DNA from: Methylotenera sp.
GTDB taxonomy: Bacteria; Pseudomonadota; Gammaproteobacteria; Burkholderiales; Methylophilaceae
Assembly: GCA_030652995.1 (NCBI GenBank)
Contig: JAUSAG010000013.1
Location: forward strand, 46,216 to 110,215
Direction of reading: 5' to 3'
Length of the DNA: 64,000 bases
The notes under the pieces were generated by a model that was given only the letters and a program-made list of their open reading frames with translations, had not been told where the DNA came from and searched no databases. Position 1 is the first letter of the stretch. The number at the start of each line of letters is the position of its first letter. This document shows positions 15,684 to 24,804 of this stretch, piece after piece. The translations under genes and the position numbers were made by a program.

Positions 15684-16076
15684 ATGTCATTTTGTCTTTT
15701 ATATATTGGTCAGCTAGATGACCCAAGCTTTGATTATGATGACTGGAGTAATGTTGGAAATATACCAATACGCAGAAGCCCGCACTTCCCTCCAACTAAC
15801 CCTAGTCCATATAATCGTTTCTATAAATGGGTTGAAAAATCTGGATGTAAATCAAATCGGGTTGATTGGGGAGCAACGGTTGCAATAGTCAACAAAGCGC
15901 AAATAGAGGATTTAATAACCCAGTGCTATTCGGATGATTTAAGTTACAGCGATCCAGAAAAAATGTCGACTTGGGAAGGTAAGCCTTACTTAGTAAATCA
16001 ACTGCTAGAGCTTCGGGTATTCGTTGCCAATCTTGATGCTAAGGAGTTGTATGCGCTAGTGGCCTGCGAAACCTAA
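15684..16076 (+). CDS. Hypothetical island protein
   Basis: 130 residues beginning MSFCLLYIGQLDDPSFDYDD. The start is supported by AGGAAG 9 nt upstream, overlapping the end of the metallopeptidase gene, so the two are probably co-transcribed. The protein is acidic with scattered aromatics (YNRFYKWVEKSGCKSNRVDW). I recognise no family. The tight spacing suggests a partner of the metallopeptidase, for example an inhibitor or substrate adaptor, but nothing in the sequence proves that. Confidence 0.7.
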   Translation: MSFCLLYIGQLDDPSFDYDDWSNVGNIPIRRSPHFPPTNPSPYNRFYKWVEKSGCKSNRVDWGATVAIVNKAQIEDLITQCYSDDLSYSDPEKMSTWEGKPYLVNQLLELRVFVANLDAKELYALVACET

Positions 16077-16098
16077 AAACAAAGAACGTGTAAATGCT

Positions 16099-16284
16099 GT
16101 GGTTGCAGTAATTACAATCTGTCTATTTAATGAGGATGGAACGCCATCTGGCTTAAAGTGGAATGGTCAAAAGCAAGAAGATGAATTTCAATCACTGCCT
16201 GGTGAACATAATCACGAAAACCGTTATTTTTGGTGGCGAATGCAACTGAAGCTTGTCACATGGCTCAGAAAAAATGCTGATTAA
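16099..16284 (+). CDS. Short hypothetical protein, possibly a gene remnant
   Basis: 61 residues from GTG 16099, with LFNEDGTPSGLKWNGQKQED and HNHENRYFWWRMQLKLVTWL. The frame stays open upstream to about 16060 (PAKPKNKERVNA) but has no start codon there, so this may be the 3' end of a longer gene that lost its beginning. Family not recognised. It lies between the 130-residue protein and the sirtuin gene, all on the plus strand. Confidence 0.45.
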   Translation: MVAVITICLFNEDGTPSGLKWNGQKQEDEFQSLPGEHNHENRYFWWRMQLKLVTWLRKNAD

Positions 16285-16433
16285 TGAGAAGGCAAAATTT
16301 TCGGCGGAATAGAAAGCTGTGTGACCTATTCCAGCAATCCTAACAGTGTCTATCATCGTGCTGGGAGCCGAACTTATAAACGATGGTGGTTTAACCACTT
16401 GATTGACTAACAATAACACCGAGAATCATTGCA

Positions 16434-18263
16434 ATGACTAACTATCCAATTGATTTAAGTTTTAATCCGCATAAAGGCAATCAAATTACTTTTAAGGTTG
16501 AAATTCTAACCTATGCGATAGATAGCCTAATTATGGCTACTAATGATGCGATGAGTGTGTATGAGTTGTTTTCAGTGCGTAGAGTAGGCGACATATGGAA
16601 GTATCTTTGGTTGCGCCCAGTGGAATTGCCGCCAAGGATTAATGACAGGTATCAGAGTGCTCGCGAAGATGCTACACCCCCTTATGAGAGGACTCATCCA
16701 TGGCCTAATGATCAAATACCCTTTCTGACATTTGATGACTGGTTTTTTTGGAACTATGACATTGATAAAGAAGATGAAGCATGGTTATACAGACGCGAGG
16801 GTGAGGAACTTAAGGCGTTTGTAGAGTCCTGCTATGCGCAAATTCAGCAAGCGCAAATTGCGCTGAGATGTAGCGAAGACCTGTTGATTCAGAATGCTAT
16901 AAAATTGTTAGATGCAGGCAAACATAAGCACGATTATGCACCTAAGATCCCTTTCAGCCGTAGCCGGAATGATGAAAGTACGTACAATCTCCATCGCCAT
17001 AGTGAAGACTATTACCGCAAGCTGATTGAAGTATTAGCAATGCCAGAAATAAACTCTGTTGCTTACAGAGATGGCAATGATTTTCAAACCATACGCCTTT
17101 GCTGTAATGAACAAGTAAGACGCGTACATGAGCATGGACCATCTGTTGAGGATTATAAAATCTGTGCAATTGGCAATATGAAGGTGGATGTCGAGTCTTG
17201 GGGAGCTAAAGTATTATTTTATGAAGAAGGCTTAGGTGATGGTGATTTATTTATTCAGCAGGAAAAGGATTACGGCACACCGTTAAAACAGTTAATTGGA
17301 GTTAATCGCAGAAGATACCCAGCCTATATTATTTGCATCAAAGATGAAGGCGAAATCACAGGTTATCAACGTGAAATCGGTAATGATTGGGTGCTCTACC
17401 GTGCGCAGTCCGATGCCTCGGCTTTGCCAGTCATTAATACATATGACAAGTTAGCCAAGCAGATTGCCATGGCCGCCAAGCTCATTAAAGAGGCCGATGC
17501 CATTTTGATCACTGCTGGTGCGGGTATGGGTGTTGATTCGGGTTTGCCTGATTTTAGGGGTGATGAGGGGTTTTGGAATGCTTACCCTGCTTTAGCGAAG
17601 ACGAATGTTAAGTTTTATGAAATTGCTAACCCTAGCAATTTTGAGCGTGACCCTAAATTAGCTTGGGGCTTTTATGGGCACAGGCTTAATCTTTATCGCA
17701 ATACCAAGCCACATGCTGGGTTTCGTATGTTGCGTGAACTAGCCTCAACCAAAGAACATGGGTATTTTGTGTTCACAAGCAATGTCGATGGGCATTTCCG
17801 AAAGGCTGGGTTTGACACTAGGCGTATCTGTGAATGCCATGGCTCAATACACCATCTACAATGCATTAATGGTTGCTTGCATCATATTTGGGATGCTGGC
17901 GAGTTTTTTCCAGAGGTTGATGAAGCAAGTTGTCACCTAGTTAATGACACACCTAAATGCGATTGCTGCGGCGATATTGCGCGCCCCAATATCCTCATGT
18001 TCAATGATTTCAAATGGGAAGATAGTCGATACAAAATACAACGCCAAGCATTGAGTGAATGGTTGGCTCGTGCTAAAAATGTAGTCATCATTGAATTAGG
18101 TGCAGGGCAAGATATTCCAACGGTGCGGAATTATGGTGAGATGATTGGTTGGCCGATGATTCGTATTAACCCACGTGATCCAGAGCTTGGCTCACCTTCA
18201 GGTGTAAGTTTGCCGATGGGTGCGTTGGATGGATTAAAAGCCATTTGTTCCGCGCTGAAATGA
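16434..18263 (+). CDS. Large protein with C-terminal SIR2 (sirtuin) domain
   Basis: 609 residues. From about residue 335 it is a sirtuin: ITAGAGMGVDSGLPDFRG with DEGFW (NAD binding, about 358-380), TSNVDGHF (about 446-453), the catalytic-His region ECHGS (about 466) and two pairs of candidate zinc cysteines (LQCINGC and CDCCGD). Intact NAD and zinc motifs point to an NAD-dependent deacylase or ADP-ribosyl transferase rather than the zinc-less NADase SIR2 of Thoeris-type defence, though NAD cleavage cannot be excluded. The N-terminal ~330 residues have no recognised domain and look like a fused recognition module (FLTFDDWFFWNYDIDKEDEA; YPAYIICIKDEGEITGYQRE). Confidence 0.85.
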   Translation: MTNYPIDLSFNPHKGNQITFKVEILTYAIDSLIMATNDAMSVYELFSVRRVGDIWKYLWLRPVELPPRINDRYQSAREDATPPYERTHPWPNDQIPFLTFDDWFFWNYDIDKEDEAWLYRREGEELKAFVESCYAQIQQAQIALRCSEDLLIQNAIKLLDAGKHKHDYAPKIPFSRSRNDESTYNLHRHSEDYYRKLIEVLAMPEINSVAYRDGNDFQTIRLCCNEQVRRVHEHGPSVEDYKICAIGNMKVDVESWGAKVLFYEEGLGDGDLFIQQEKDYGTPLKQLIGVNRRRYPAYIICIKDEGEITGYQREIGNDWVLYRAQSDASALPVINTYDKLAKQIAMAAKLIKEADAILITAGAGMGVDSGLPDFRGDEGFWNAYPALAKTNVKFYEIANPSNFERDPKLAWGFYGHRLNLYRNTKPHAGFRMLRELASTKEHGYFVFTSNVDGHFRKAGFDTRRICECHGSIHHLQCINGCLHHIWDAGEFFPEVDEASCHLVNDTPKCDCCGDIARPNILMFNDFKWEDSRYKIQRQALSEWLARAKNVVIIELGAGQDIPTVRNYGEMIGWPMIRINPRDPELGSPSGVSLPMGALDGLKAICSALK

Positions 18264-18330
18264 CTATGATGACTCTTGATGTATACGTTGCGTCATCATC
18301 GGTGGACGTTGATACAAAAAGATCAAGTGA

Positions 18331-19638
18331 ATGATACATAGTAGAGAATTTGATAATTACTCAGTTAAGCTCTATTCCAATTTAATGGAGTGGTTGCATA
18401 AGCTTAATATGCGCTCGGCACCAGCATCACAATGGATGGCTACTATCTCTGCTGCGAAAGGTGTGCGCGAAGATGAAATCGATAAATCGGGATTATTACA
18501 ATTTCTTCTTGAGTTTAATGCCGCGCACAAATTCACAAAAAAAGAGTTGCTAAATATTGCTGAATATAGATTTGCTGCATGCCAATTGACGCTCAGAACA
18601 GAACGCTTAACAACTTACCGCCCGGCGTTACAGTCGGCCGCTTTCTCAAGTGAAACCATTCCGCAAAAGGTTCTCGATACTTTTACTGATGCTGAGATTG
18701 TCAACTGTCACAAGCTGGAATCTTTTAATTACAAGCTAGTTAGACTGAAGTTTACCGGGATGTTTGGATGTGGTGAAAGTTGGGTTGTTTTTGATGAAAA
18801 TTGGCAGCGATTTAAGCCATATAAAGACTATATACATGCTGTGGATGCAATAGATTTTCTATACACAGTTGCTGCCGATAGGTTTAGTGCATTTAGCAGC
18901 AATTCTCCTAGAAATCATTATGAGCGATATTCTTTACTTGGCAAAAATAGTAGCTACAAAGAATGGGTCGTATGTCTACCAGATTGGCCTGAGACCTATG
19001 AGAATACGCATTTTTACCTTAAAAATCTAGTATTGCATATCCGCACCTCCGAATGGAAAGATACTAAAGATCAGCCATTATTACTTATTGATGAAATTCA
19101 AAGTGATTGGCATGCCCTTGGCCGAGATAATGGGTATTACGACCAAGGCACTTTATCCGATGAAGGTAGTAACGCTGTGCCAGAGGCGCCGTTTAAAAAA
19201 GAATGGCATGAATTAGGTATTAAGTTGGCTATTTGGATCGCATTGCAATCAGGCCATCGCCGAGTTGCATTTACAAACAGTAATGTTCATCAATCTCGCT
19301 ACGGGAAAGACCTTGAAGGTTTTCGCTTACTTTACGACCAACTTATTCCTAAAGCATTGGCTAAATTAGCGGCTAGATTTGATTGTTCTTTAGAGTCAGC
19401 GAAGATTGCTGTTAGTCAGCCAACTGATACTCTTCGCTATCAAAATGGTACTGGGTGGGAATTACGTAAGCAGGGTAAAGATGAAGATATTCAAATCATC
19501 AAAAACCAAGTGGTTGCCATGCGTTATTTGGAAAGTCGTGGGCAAAATAAGTCGGTAGAAGTGTTGGTTTTTGAAATATCACCGGCATTGGCTGAATTAG
19601 TTAGAAACAAAGGAGTTCCATTATTTGGATGGTGGTGA
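18331..19638 (+). CDS. Stand-alone phage large-polyvalent-protein-type domain
   Basis: 435 residues. The C-terminal half contains LLIDEIQSDWHALGRDNGYY (about residues 250-269), then VPEAPFKKEWHELGIKLAIW and a block ending RVAFTNSN. The E-I-Q-S-D-W-H...G-Y...P-F-K-K-x-W-H-E-L series is typical of a domain embedded in very large phage and plasmid polyvalent proteins. Here it appears without the other modules. The N-terminal ~240 residues are unrecognised. It is the last gene before the tRNA-Arg, 67 nt downstream of the sirtuin gene. Biochemical function unknown; the acidic and His motifs hint at an enzyme. Confidence 0.7.
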   Translation: MIHSREFDNYSVKLYSNLMEWLHKLNMRSAPASQWMATISAAKGVREDEIDKSGLLQFLLEFNAAHKFTKKELLNIAEYRFAACQLTLRTERLTTYRPALQSAAFSSETIPQKVLDTFTDAEIVNCHKLESFNYKLVRLKFTGMFGCGESWVVFDENWQRFKPYKDYIHAVDAIDFLYTVAADRFSAFSSNSPRNHYERYSLLGKNSSYKEWVVCLPDWPETYENTHFYLKNLVLHIRTSEWKDTKDQPLLLIDEIQSDWHALGRDNGYYDQGTLSDEGSNAVPEAPFKKEWHELGIKLAIWIALQSGHRRVAFTNSNVHQSRYGKDLEGFRLLYDQLIPKALAKLAARFDCSLESAKIAVSQPTDTLRYQNGTGWELRKQGKDEDIQIIKNQVVAMRYLESRGQNKSVEVLVFEISPALAELVRNKGVPLFGWW

Positions 19639-19720
19639 ATGCCATGGGCTTATAATTTTTTATTTAAATTTGGTAGCCAGGGTAATTTAGATGCAATAAA
19701 TTGAGCATATGCCTTAAATC

Positions 19721-19745
19721 TTTTTAGGACGAGATTAGGACGCGG
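19721..19745 (+). repeat. Right copy of 25-nt island-end repeat
   Basis: TTTTTAGGACG AGA TTAGGACGCGG, matching 5985-6009 except for the three central bases, in the same orientation. Downstream, GTGG and GACAAAAG line up roughly with the first codons of the integrase at the left end. This copy may therefore include the relic of an integrase 5' end, or the shared piece may be a site bound by the integrase. Confidence 0.7.
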
Positions 19746-19762
19746 GTGGCTAGAAAGACAAA

Positions 19763-19790
19763 AGGCTTACAGTCGTTAAACTGTAAGCCT
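19763..19790 (-). terminator. Rho-independent terminator of tRNA-Arg
   Basis: AGGCTTACAGT (19763-19773) pairs perfectly with ACTGTAAGCCT (19780-19790) around CGTTAA. On the minus strand it follows the tRNA 3' end by about 20 nt and is followed by a T-rich run, a standard terminator. Confidence 0.85.
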
Positions 19791-19810
19791 TTGTTTTTAT
19801 TGCCGGTATT

Positions 19811-19887
19811 TGGTGCGCCCGGAGCGATTCGAACGCCCGACCCCTTGGTTCGTAGCCAAGTACTCTATCCAGCTGAGCTACGGGCGC
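19811..19887 (-). tRNA. tRNA-Arg(ACG), intact; island insertion target
   Basis: 77 nt including the encoded CCA. Acceptor strands GCGCCCG and CGGGCGC pair fully; the D arm reads AGCTCAGCTGGATAGAGT, and the anticodon arm is CTTGG-CTACGAA-CCAAG with anticodon ACG (read as ICG after deamination). The T arm contains GTTCGAATC. Fragments of its 3' half at 2536 and 5790 show that it has been an integration site at least twice, each time regenerated intact. Confidence 0.96.
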
Positions 19888-19957
19888 ATGCGCAGTATTA
19901 TACGTCATACTGCCAATTTTTTAAAGATAAAATTACAATCTTTAAGTTATGTTACAT

Positions 19958-20051
19958 TGGCGGAGAGCGAGGGATTCGAACCCTCGATACAGATTTAAGC
20001 CCGTATGCTTCCTTAGCAGGGAAGTGCCTTCGACCACTCGGCCAGCTCTCC
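19958..20051 (-). tRNA. tRNA-Ser(GCT)
   Basis: 94 nt with encoded CCA. Acceptor stem GGAGAGC/GCTCTCC with discriminator G, and a long variable arm (GCATACGGGCTTAAATCTGTA region) typical of tRNA-Ser. The anticodon loop CTGCTAA between ACTTCC and GGAAG gives anticodon GCT. It lies 70 nt upstream of tRNA-Arg on the same strand. Confidence 0.95.
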
Positions 20052-20190
20052 GTTTTGTTACGCTTGCGCTTCAACTAAAGTTTCTTAATTGAGGGCGCGA
20101 TATTACTTGATTAACTCTAAAAAATCAATGGCATAATCAATCAAAAGTTAAATCTAGCGACTATATGATTATTAAAATTGAAAATAAGGT

Positions 20191-21417
20191 TTAAGCTTCT
20201 TCCAGCTCGAACGCTTTGTGCAACACACGGACCGCTAGTTCTAAATATTTCTCATCAATCACAACAGCAATTTTGATTTCTGATGTGGAAATCATTTGAA
20301 TGTTAATGCCTTCTTCAGCAAGAGTGCGGAACATTTGGCTTGCAATGCCAACGTGTGAACGCATGCCAACACCAACGATGGATACTTTAGCAATTTTGTC
20401 GTCACCACTAATTTCTCGTGCACCGATATGGCTCTGGACTTTATCGCGCAAGATGCTCAATGCTTTGTTCATTTCATTTTTATGCACGGTAAAGGTAAAG
20501 TCGGTGGTGCCATCAGCGCCCGTATTTTGGATAATCATATCCACGTCAACATTAGCTTCAGCAATTGGACCTAAAATTTGGTAGGCGATCCCTGGTTTAT
20601 CTGGCACGCCTAATACAGTAATTTTGGCTTCGTCGCGGTTAAAAGCGATGCCTGAAATGACAGGTTGTTCCATGTTGTTTTCTTCCTCAAATGTAATCAG
20701 AGTGCCATCGCCTTCTTCCTCAAAGCTGGAGAGTACGCGTAGCTTAACTTTGTATTTTCCTGCAAATTCAACTGAGCGAATTTGTAAGACTTTGCTGCCT
20801 TGTGAGGCGAGCTCTAGCATTTCTTCAAAAGTGATTTTACTTAGACGGCGCGCTTCTGGCACAAGACGTGGGTCGGTTGTGTAAACGCCGTCCACATCGG
20901 TGTAAATTTGGCATTCGTCAGCTTTTAACGCTGCGGCAAGCGCAACACCTGTGGTGTCTGAGCCGCCACGTCCTAGTGTGGTGATGTTGCCATTTGCATC
21001 TACACCTTGAAAACCAGCAACGACAACGACATAGCCATCATCAAGGTCTTGCCTAATGTTGGTGTCGTCAATGCTTAAAATGCGCGCTTTGGTAAATGCG
21101 TCATCGGTTAAAATTTTGACTTGTGCGCCAGTGTAGCTTTTGGCTTTTAGCCCTAATTCCATTAAAGCGAGTGCTGTCATGCTGATGGTTACTTGCTCGC
21201 CGGTAGAAAGCATGACATCCAACTCGCGCGGGTCTGGCTCGGGCATGATTTCTTTTGCCAGGCTAAGGAGTCGATTGGTTTCACCAGACATGGCTGAAAC
21301 AACGACGACGATTTGGTGCCCCATTGCTTTATAACGCGCCACGCGGCGGGCTAAATTGCGAATGCGCTCAGGGTTTGCGACTGAGGTGCCGCCATATTTT
21401 TGTACGATTAGTGCCAT
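20191..21417 (-). CDS. lysC: Aspartate kinase
   Basis: Phosphorylates aspartate, the first step of the pathway to lysine, threonine, methionine and diaminopimelate. The 408-residue protein starts MALIVQKYGGTSVANPERIR (kinase signature KYGGTSV) and contains VSAMSGETNRLL and TLGRGGSDTTGVALAAALKA (substrate binding). Two C-terminal ACT modules follow (TVLGVPDKPGIAYQILGPIA and VSIVGVGMRSHVGIASQMFR), as in feedback-inhibited monofunctional aspartate kinases. Length and motifs are normal. It is the last gene of the minus-strand series recA-recX-alaS-lysC, separated from alaS by 160 nt, so it may have its own promoter. Confidence 0.96.
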   Translation of the reverse strand: MALIVQKYGGTSVANPERIRNLARRVARYKAMGHQIVVVVSAMSGETNRLLSLAKEIMPEPDPRELDVMLSTGEQVTISMTALALMELGLKAKSYTGAQVKILTDDAFTKARILSIDDTNIRQDLDDGYVVVVAGFQGVDANGNITTLGRGGSDTTGVALAAALKADECQIYTDVDGVYTTDPRLVPEARRLSKITFEEMLELASQGSKVLQIRSVEFAGKYKVKLRVLSSFEEEGDGTLITFEEENNMEQPVISGIAFNRDEAKITVLGVPDKPGIAYQILGPIAEANVDVDMIIQNTGADGTTDFTFTVHKNEMNKALSILRDKVQSHIGAREISGDDKIAKVSIVGVGMRSHVGIASQMFRTLAEEGINIQMISTSEIKIAVVIDEKYLELAVRVLHKAFELEEA

Positions 21418-21577
21418 AAATTAAGTCTTAAATTTTAGCTAAAGATAAACGTAGGTAAATACCGATAATTCTTAAAAACTTATCAATCACTTAACTGCGC
21501 TCTGTAGCATCTTGGTTATAAAAATAATTTCTAAATATATTTAACAAAAAACTGCGTTGATCCGTACATATTTGTGC

Positions 21578-24226
21578 CTAAATGAGTTTTTCTTTTACCC
21601 AACCTTCAACAGATGCTAATGCTTTTGACAATTGGCTGGCATCTGCGCCGCCTGCCATCGCCATATCTGGTTTTCCGCCACCTTTGCCACCTACTTGTTG
21701 CGCTACAAAGTTCACCAAATCACCAGCTTTAATTTTAGCGATTAAATCGGCGGTAACGCCAGCAGCTAGGCTTACTTTCCCATCATTCACGCTTGCCAAG
21801 ACGATGACTGCAGATTTTAGTTTGTCTTTAAGCTTATCCATCGTTTCGCGCAGGCTGTTGGCATCAGCACCTTCAAGTGTAGTGGCTAATACTTTAACTC
21901 CAGCAATTTCAATGGCTTGTGTTGCTAAGTCATCACCCTGTGACGAGGCTAATTTACCCTTAATTGCGGCAATTTCTCGCTCTAAGCGGCGTACTTGGTC
22001 AAGCAAGCTGTTGACGCGTGTAGGTACTTCTGTGGGCAATACTTTTAATGTGCCAGCTATCCCACCCAATGTGGTTTCCATGGTTTGCATATAACGCAGT
22101 GCATTTTGTCCGGTCACGGCTTCTACACGGCGTACACCTGACGCGACGCCGCCTTCTGCGGTGATCGTAAATAAGCCAATATCACCAGTACGACTTACAT
22201 GTGTGCCGCCACATAATTCGCGACTTGAACCAATATCCAATACGCGAACTTCATCACCATATTTTTCACCAAACAGCATCATGGCACCGGTCTTTTGTGC
22301 AGATTCAATGTCCATCACTCGCGCTTGCGTAGCAACATTAGTCAGAATTTCCGCGTTCACAATCGCTTCGACACGGCGAATTTCATCGTTTGTCATCGGT
22401 GCGTTATGCACGAAGTCAAAACGTGTTTTATCAGCATCTACCAATGAACCTTTTTGTTGAACATGTTCACCTAATACTTCACGTAGGGCTTTATGCATCA
22501 AGTGGGTAGCAGAGTGATTGCGCATGGTGTTTGTTCGAGAGGCTAAATCTACATTCGCCTTTAAAGTGTCACCCACTTTAAGTGAGCCTGTTTTTAAAAT
22601 CCCATGGTGACCAAATACGGCGGCCTGGATTTTTTGTGTATCTTCTACTGCAAAAATACCATTGTCGCTTTTTAGTATGCCGCTATCACCAATTTGGCCG
22701 CCAGACTCTGCGTAGAATGGTGTAGCATCCAGAACTACAATGCCTTGCTCACCTTCAGAAAGCTGATCTACAGCAGAACACTCTTTGTAAAGTGCTAATA
22801 CTTTAGCTGTGGTTTCTAATGTTTTGTAGCCCTTGAAATCAGTGCTAGCACCGCTGTATTCAAGATTAACCGTCATTTTGAATTTACCAGCGGCGCGTGC
22901 TTGTTCTTTTTGACGTGTCATGGCGGCATCGAATGCGCTACTATCCACGGTAACATTGCGTTCGCGGCAGATGTCTGCTGTTAAATCGAGTGGAAAGCCA
23001 AAAGTGTCATGTAGTTTAAATGCTAAGTCACCGTTGAATGTTGAATTGTAGGCTTTGTCCATAACAGCAAGTTCGGACTCTAAAATCGCCATACCGTTTT
23101 CAATGGTTTCAAAAAAGCGGTATTCTTCCTGTTTGAGTGTATTGGTAATACGCGTTTGTTCTGTTTTTAGTTCGGGGTAGGCGTCACCCATTTCGCGCAC
23201 TAAATCGGCGACTATTTTATAGAAGAAAGCGGCACGTGTGCCGAGCTTATACCCATGACGAATGGCGCGACGAATAATGCGGCGTAGCACGTAGCCACGA
23301 CCTTCGTTGCCTGGAATTACGCCATCGGCGATTAAGAATGAGCATGCGCGGATGTGGTCAGCCAGTACCTTTAGTGAAGGGCTGGTTAAATCTGTGGTTT
23401 TAGTTTCGCGCGCGGCGGCAGCAATTAAGCCTTGGAAAATATCTATTTCGTAATTGGCATGTACGTGTTGCAACACGGCAGAAATACGTTCTAAACCCAT
23501 GCCAGTATCGACGCTAGGTTTAGGTAACGGATGCATCGCACCCGCTTCATCGCGGTTGTATTGCATAAACACGTTGTTCCAGATTTCAATGAAACGGTCA
23601 CCATCTTCATCTGCACTGCCTGGAGGGCCGCCAAAATGGTGGTCGCCGTGGTCGTAAAAAATCTCAGTACATGGCCCACACGGCCCTGTGTCACCCATCA
23701 TCCAAAAGTTGTCAGATGCGTAACGTGCCCCTTTGTTATCGCCGATGCGAATGATGCGCGCTGCTGGCACGCCGATGGTGTTGTGCCAAATGTCGTAAGC
23801 TTCGTCATCATCGGCATACACAGTAACGGTGAGTTTGTCTTTCGGGAGATTGAAAACTTCTGTGAGTAATTCCCATGCGTAAGCAATCGCATCTTGTTTA
23901 AAGTAATCGCCAAAACTAAAGTTACCCAACATTTCAAAAAAAGTATGATGACGTGCGGTGTAGCCTACATTTTCAAGGTCATTATGTTTGCCACCGGCAC
24001 GCACACATTTTTGGCTAGAGGTGGCGCGGGTGTATGGGCGTTTATCAAAACCTAAAAACACGTCTTTAAATTGATTCATGCCCGCGTTGGTAAATAGCAG
24101 GGTAGGGTCACCGTGTGGCACAAGTGAACTGGACGCCACAACTTGATGACCTTTGGAGGCGAAGTAATCCAGAAATGCCTGACGGATTTCGTTGCTTGAT
24201 GGGTTGTTGCTTAGTTTAATTGTCAT
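21578..24226 (-). CDS. alaS: Alanyl-tRNA synthetase
   Basis: Class II synthetase that charges tRNA-Ala. At 882 residues it has the full domain set: N-terminal aminoacylation domain ([20 protein letters not shown], then [17 protein letters not shown]), the tRNA-recognition region, the editing domain with the zinc/His motif [15 protein letters not shown] (about residues 568-582) and [16 protein letters not shown], and the C-terminal C-Ala domain ending in a Gly/Lys-rich segment ([15 protein letters not shown]). The start is 3 nt after the recX stop, so the two are probably translated from one mRNA. No oddities. Confidence 0.97.
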   Translation of the reverse strand: MTIKLSNNPSSNEIRQAFLDYFASKGHQVVASSSLVPHGDPTLLFTNAGMNQFKDVFLGFDKRPYTRATSSQKCVRAGGKHNDLENVGYTARHHTFFEMLGNFSFGDYFKQDAIAYAWELLTEVFNLPKDKLTVTVYADDDEAYDIWHNTIGVPAARIIRIGDNKGARYASDNFWMMGDTGPCGPCTEIFYDHGDHHFGGPPGSADEDGDRFIEIWNNVFMQYNRDEAGAMHPLPKPSVDTGMGLERISAVLQHVHANYEIDIFQGLIAAAARETKTTDLTSPSLKVLADHIRACSFLIADGVIPGNEGRGYVLRRIIRRAIRHGYKLGTRAAFFYKIVADLVREMGDAYPELKTEQTRITNTLKQEEYRFFETIENGMAILESELAVMDKAYNSTFNGDLAFKLHDTFGFPLDLTADICRERNVTVDSSAFDAAMTRQKEQARAAGKFKMTVNLEYSGASTDFKGYKTLETTAKVLALYKECSAVDQLSEGEQGIVVLDATPFYAESGGQIGDSGILKSDNGIFAVEDTQKIQAAVFGHHGILKTGSLKVGDTLKANVDLASRTNTMRNHSATHLMHKALREVLGEHVQQKGSLVDADKTRFDFVHNAPMTNDEIRRVEAIVNAEILTNVATQARVMDIESAQKTGAMMLFGEKYGDEVRVLDIGSSRELCGGTHVSRTGDIGLFTITAEGGVASGVRRVEAVTGQNALRYMQTMETTLGGIAGTLKVLPTEVPTRVNSLLDQVRRLEREIAAIKGKLASSQGDDLATQAIEIAGVKVLATTLEGADANSLRETMDKLKDKLKSAVIVLASVNDGKVSLAAGVTADLIAKIKAGDLVNFVAQQVGGKGGGKPDMAMAGGADASQLSKALASVEGWVKEKLI

Positions 24227-24229
24227 TAT

Positions 24230-24700
24230 TTAGTTGTCGTTAATTTTTTCGTTCAATACTTTTTTAATTACATCAAAACCAAATCCTCGGCTTTGTAAAA
24301 ACCGTGCCTGCTTTGCCCAATCTTCACGGCTTATAGGGCTTGATTTATATTTTTTGCGATACACTTCACGTGCATTATCTAATTCAGTTACTTTTACTTC
24401 AGCCACTGCGCTGGCAATTAACTCATCCGCCACACCTTTTTCACGCAATTCATTCGCCACTCTTGCGCTGCCAAATTTCGTTTTACGTGCATGTACCAAC
24501 ATTTCAGTAAAACGCACATCAGACAACCAACCACGCGCTTTAAAATCATCTAAAATCACAGCAACCTGTTCAGTTGACGTGCTTTCTTCCGTTTTTTCGG
24601 CATAGGTTTTAAGCTTTTGCGCGAGTTCAAAATATGAATATTCACGCTTGCCAAGGTAATCCAGCGCTCGTTGCCGTAAACTTTTTGGTTGAAATTCTAT
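24230..24700 (-). CDS. recX: Regulatory protein RecX, probable ATA start
   Basis: RecX binds RecA filaments and limits recombinase activity. The usual start codons give only a 109-residue form (GTG at about 24559). Upstream the frame stays open and encodes the typical RecX first repeat, KSLRQRALDYLGKREYSYFE, so the real protein begins earlier. The open frame starts after a TAA with ATA-GAA-TTT (24700), and AAAAGGTG sits 7 nt before this ATA as a good ribosome-binding site. I therefore place the start at ATA 24700 (156 residues, family length); a mutated ATG or a sequencing error would look the same. It ends 3 nt before alaS. Confidence 0.85.
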   Translation of the reverse strand: MEFQPKSLRQRALDYLGKREYSYFELAQKLKTYAEKTEESTSTEQVAVILDDFKARGWLSDVRFTEMLVHARKTKFGSARVANELREKGVADELIASAVAEVKVTELDNAREVYRKKYKSSPISREDWAKQARFLQSRGFGFDVIKKVLNEKINDN

Positions 24701-24748
24701 TTAATTACACCTTTTGGTTAACGAATAGCCAAATTTCTTATGCGTAGT

Positions 24749-24795
24749 GTTCCCTGAGCCTGTCGAAGGGCACCCCTTCGACAGGCTCAGGGAAC
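24749..24795. repeat. 22-bp perfect palindromic repeat between recA and recX
   Basis: GTTCCCTGAGCCTGTCGAAG + GG (24749-24770) and its exact reverse complement (24774-24795) flank a 3-nt loop. The core CCTGAGCCTGTCGAAGG belongs to a palindromic intergenic repeat I know from many proteobacterial genomes. Between recA and recX it could attenuate read-through, keeping RecX below RecA. No T-run follows. Confidence 0.85.
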
Positions 24796-24804
24796 TTGTA
24801 AACT

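Noticed and set aside
19746..20078. Plus-strand open frame across tRNA-Arg and tRNA-Ser
   Set aside because: It is antisense to two intact tRNA genes and a terminator; its apparent protein is translated tRNA sequence.
21582..22094. Long plus-strand frames antisense to alaS, recA, lysC, dnaJ and dnaK
   Set aside because: They mirror strong coding sequences on the other strand and have no independent motifs.
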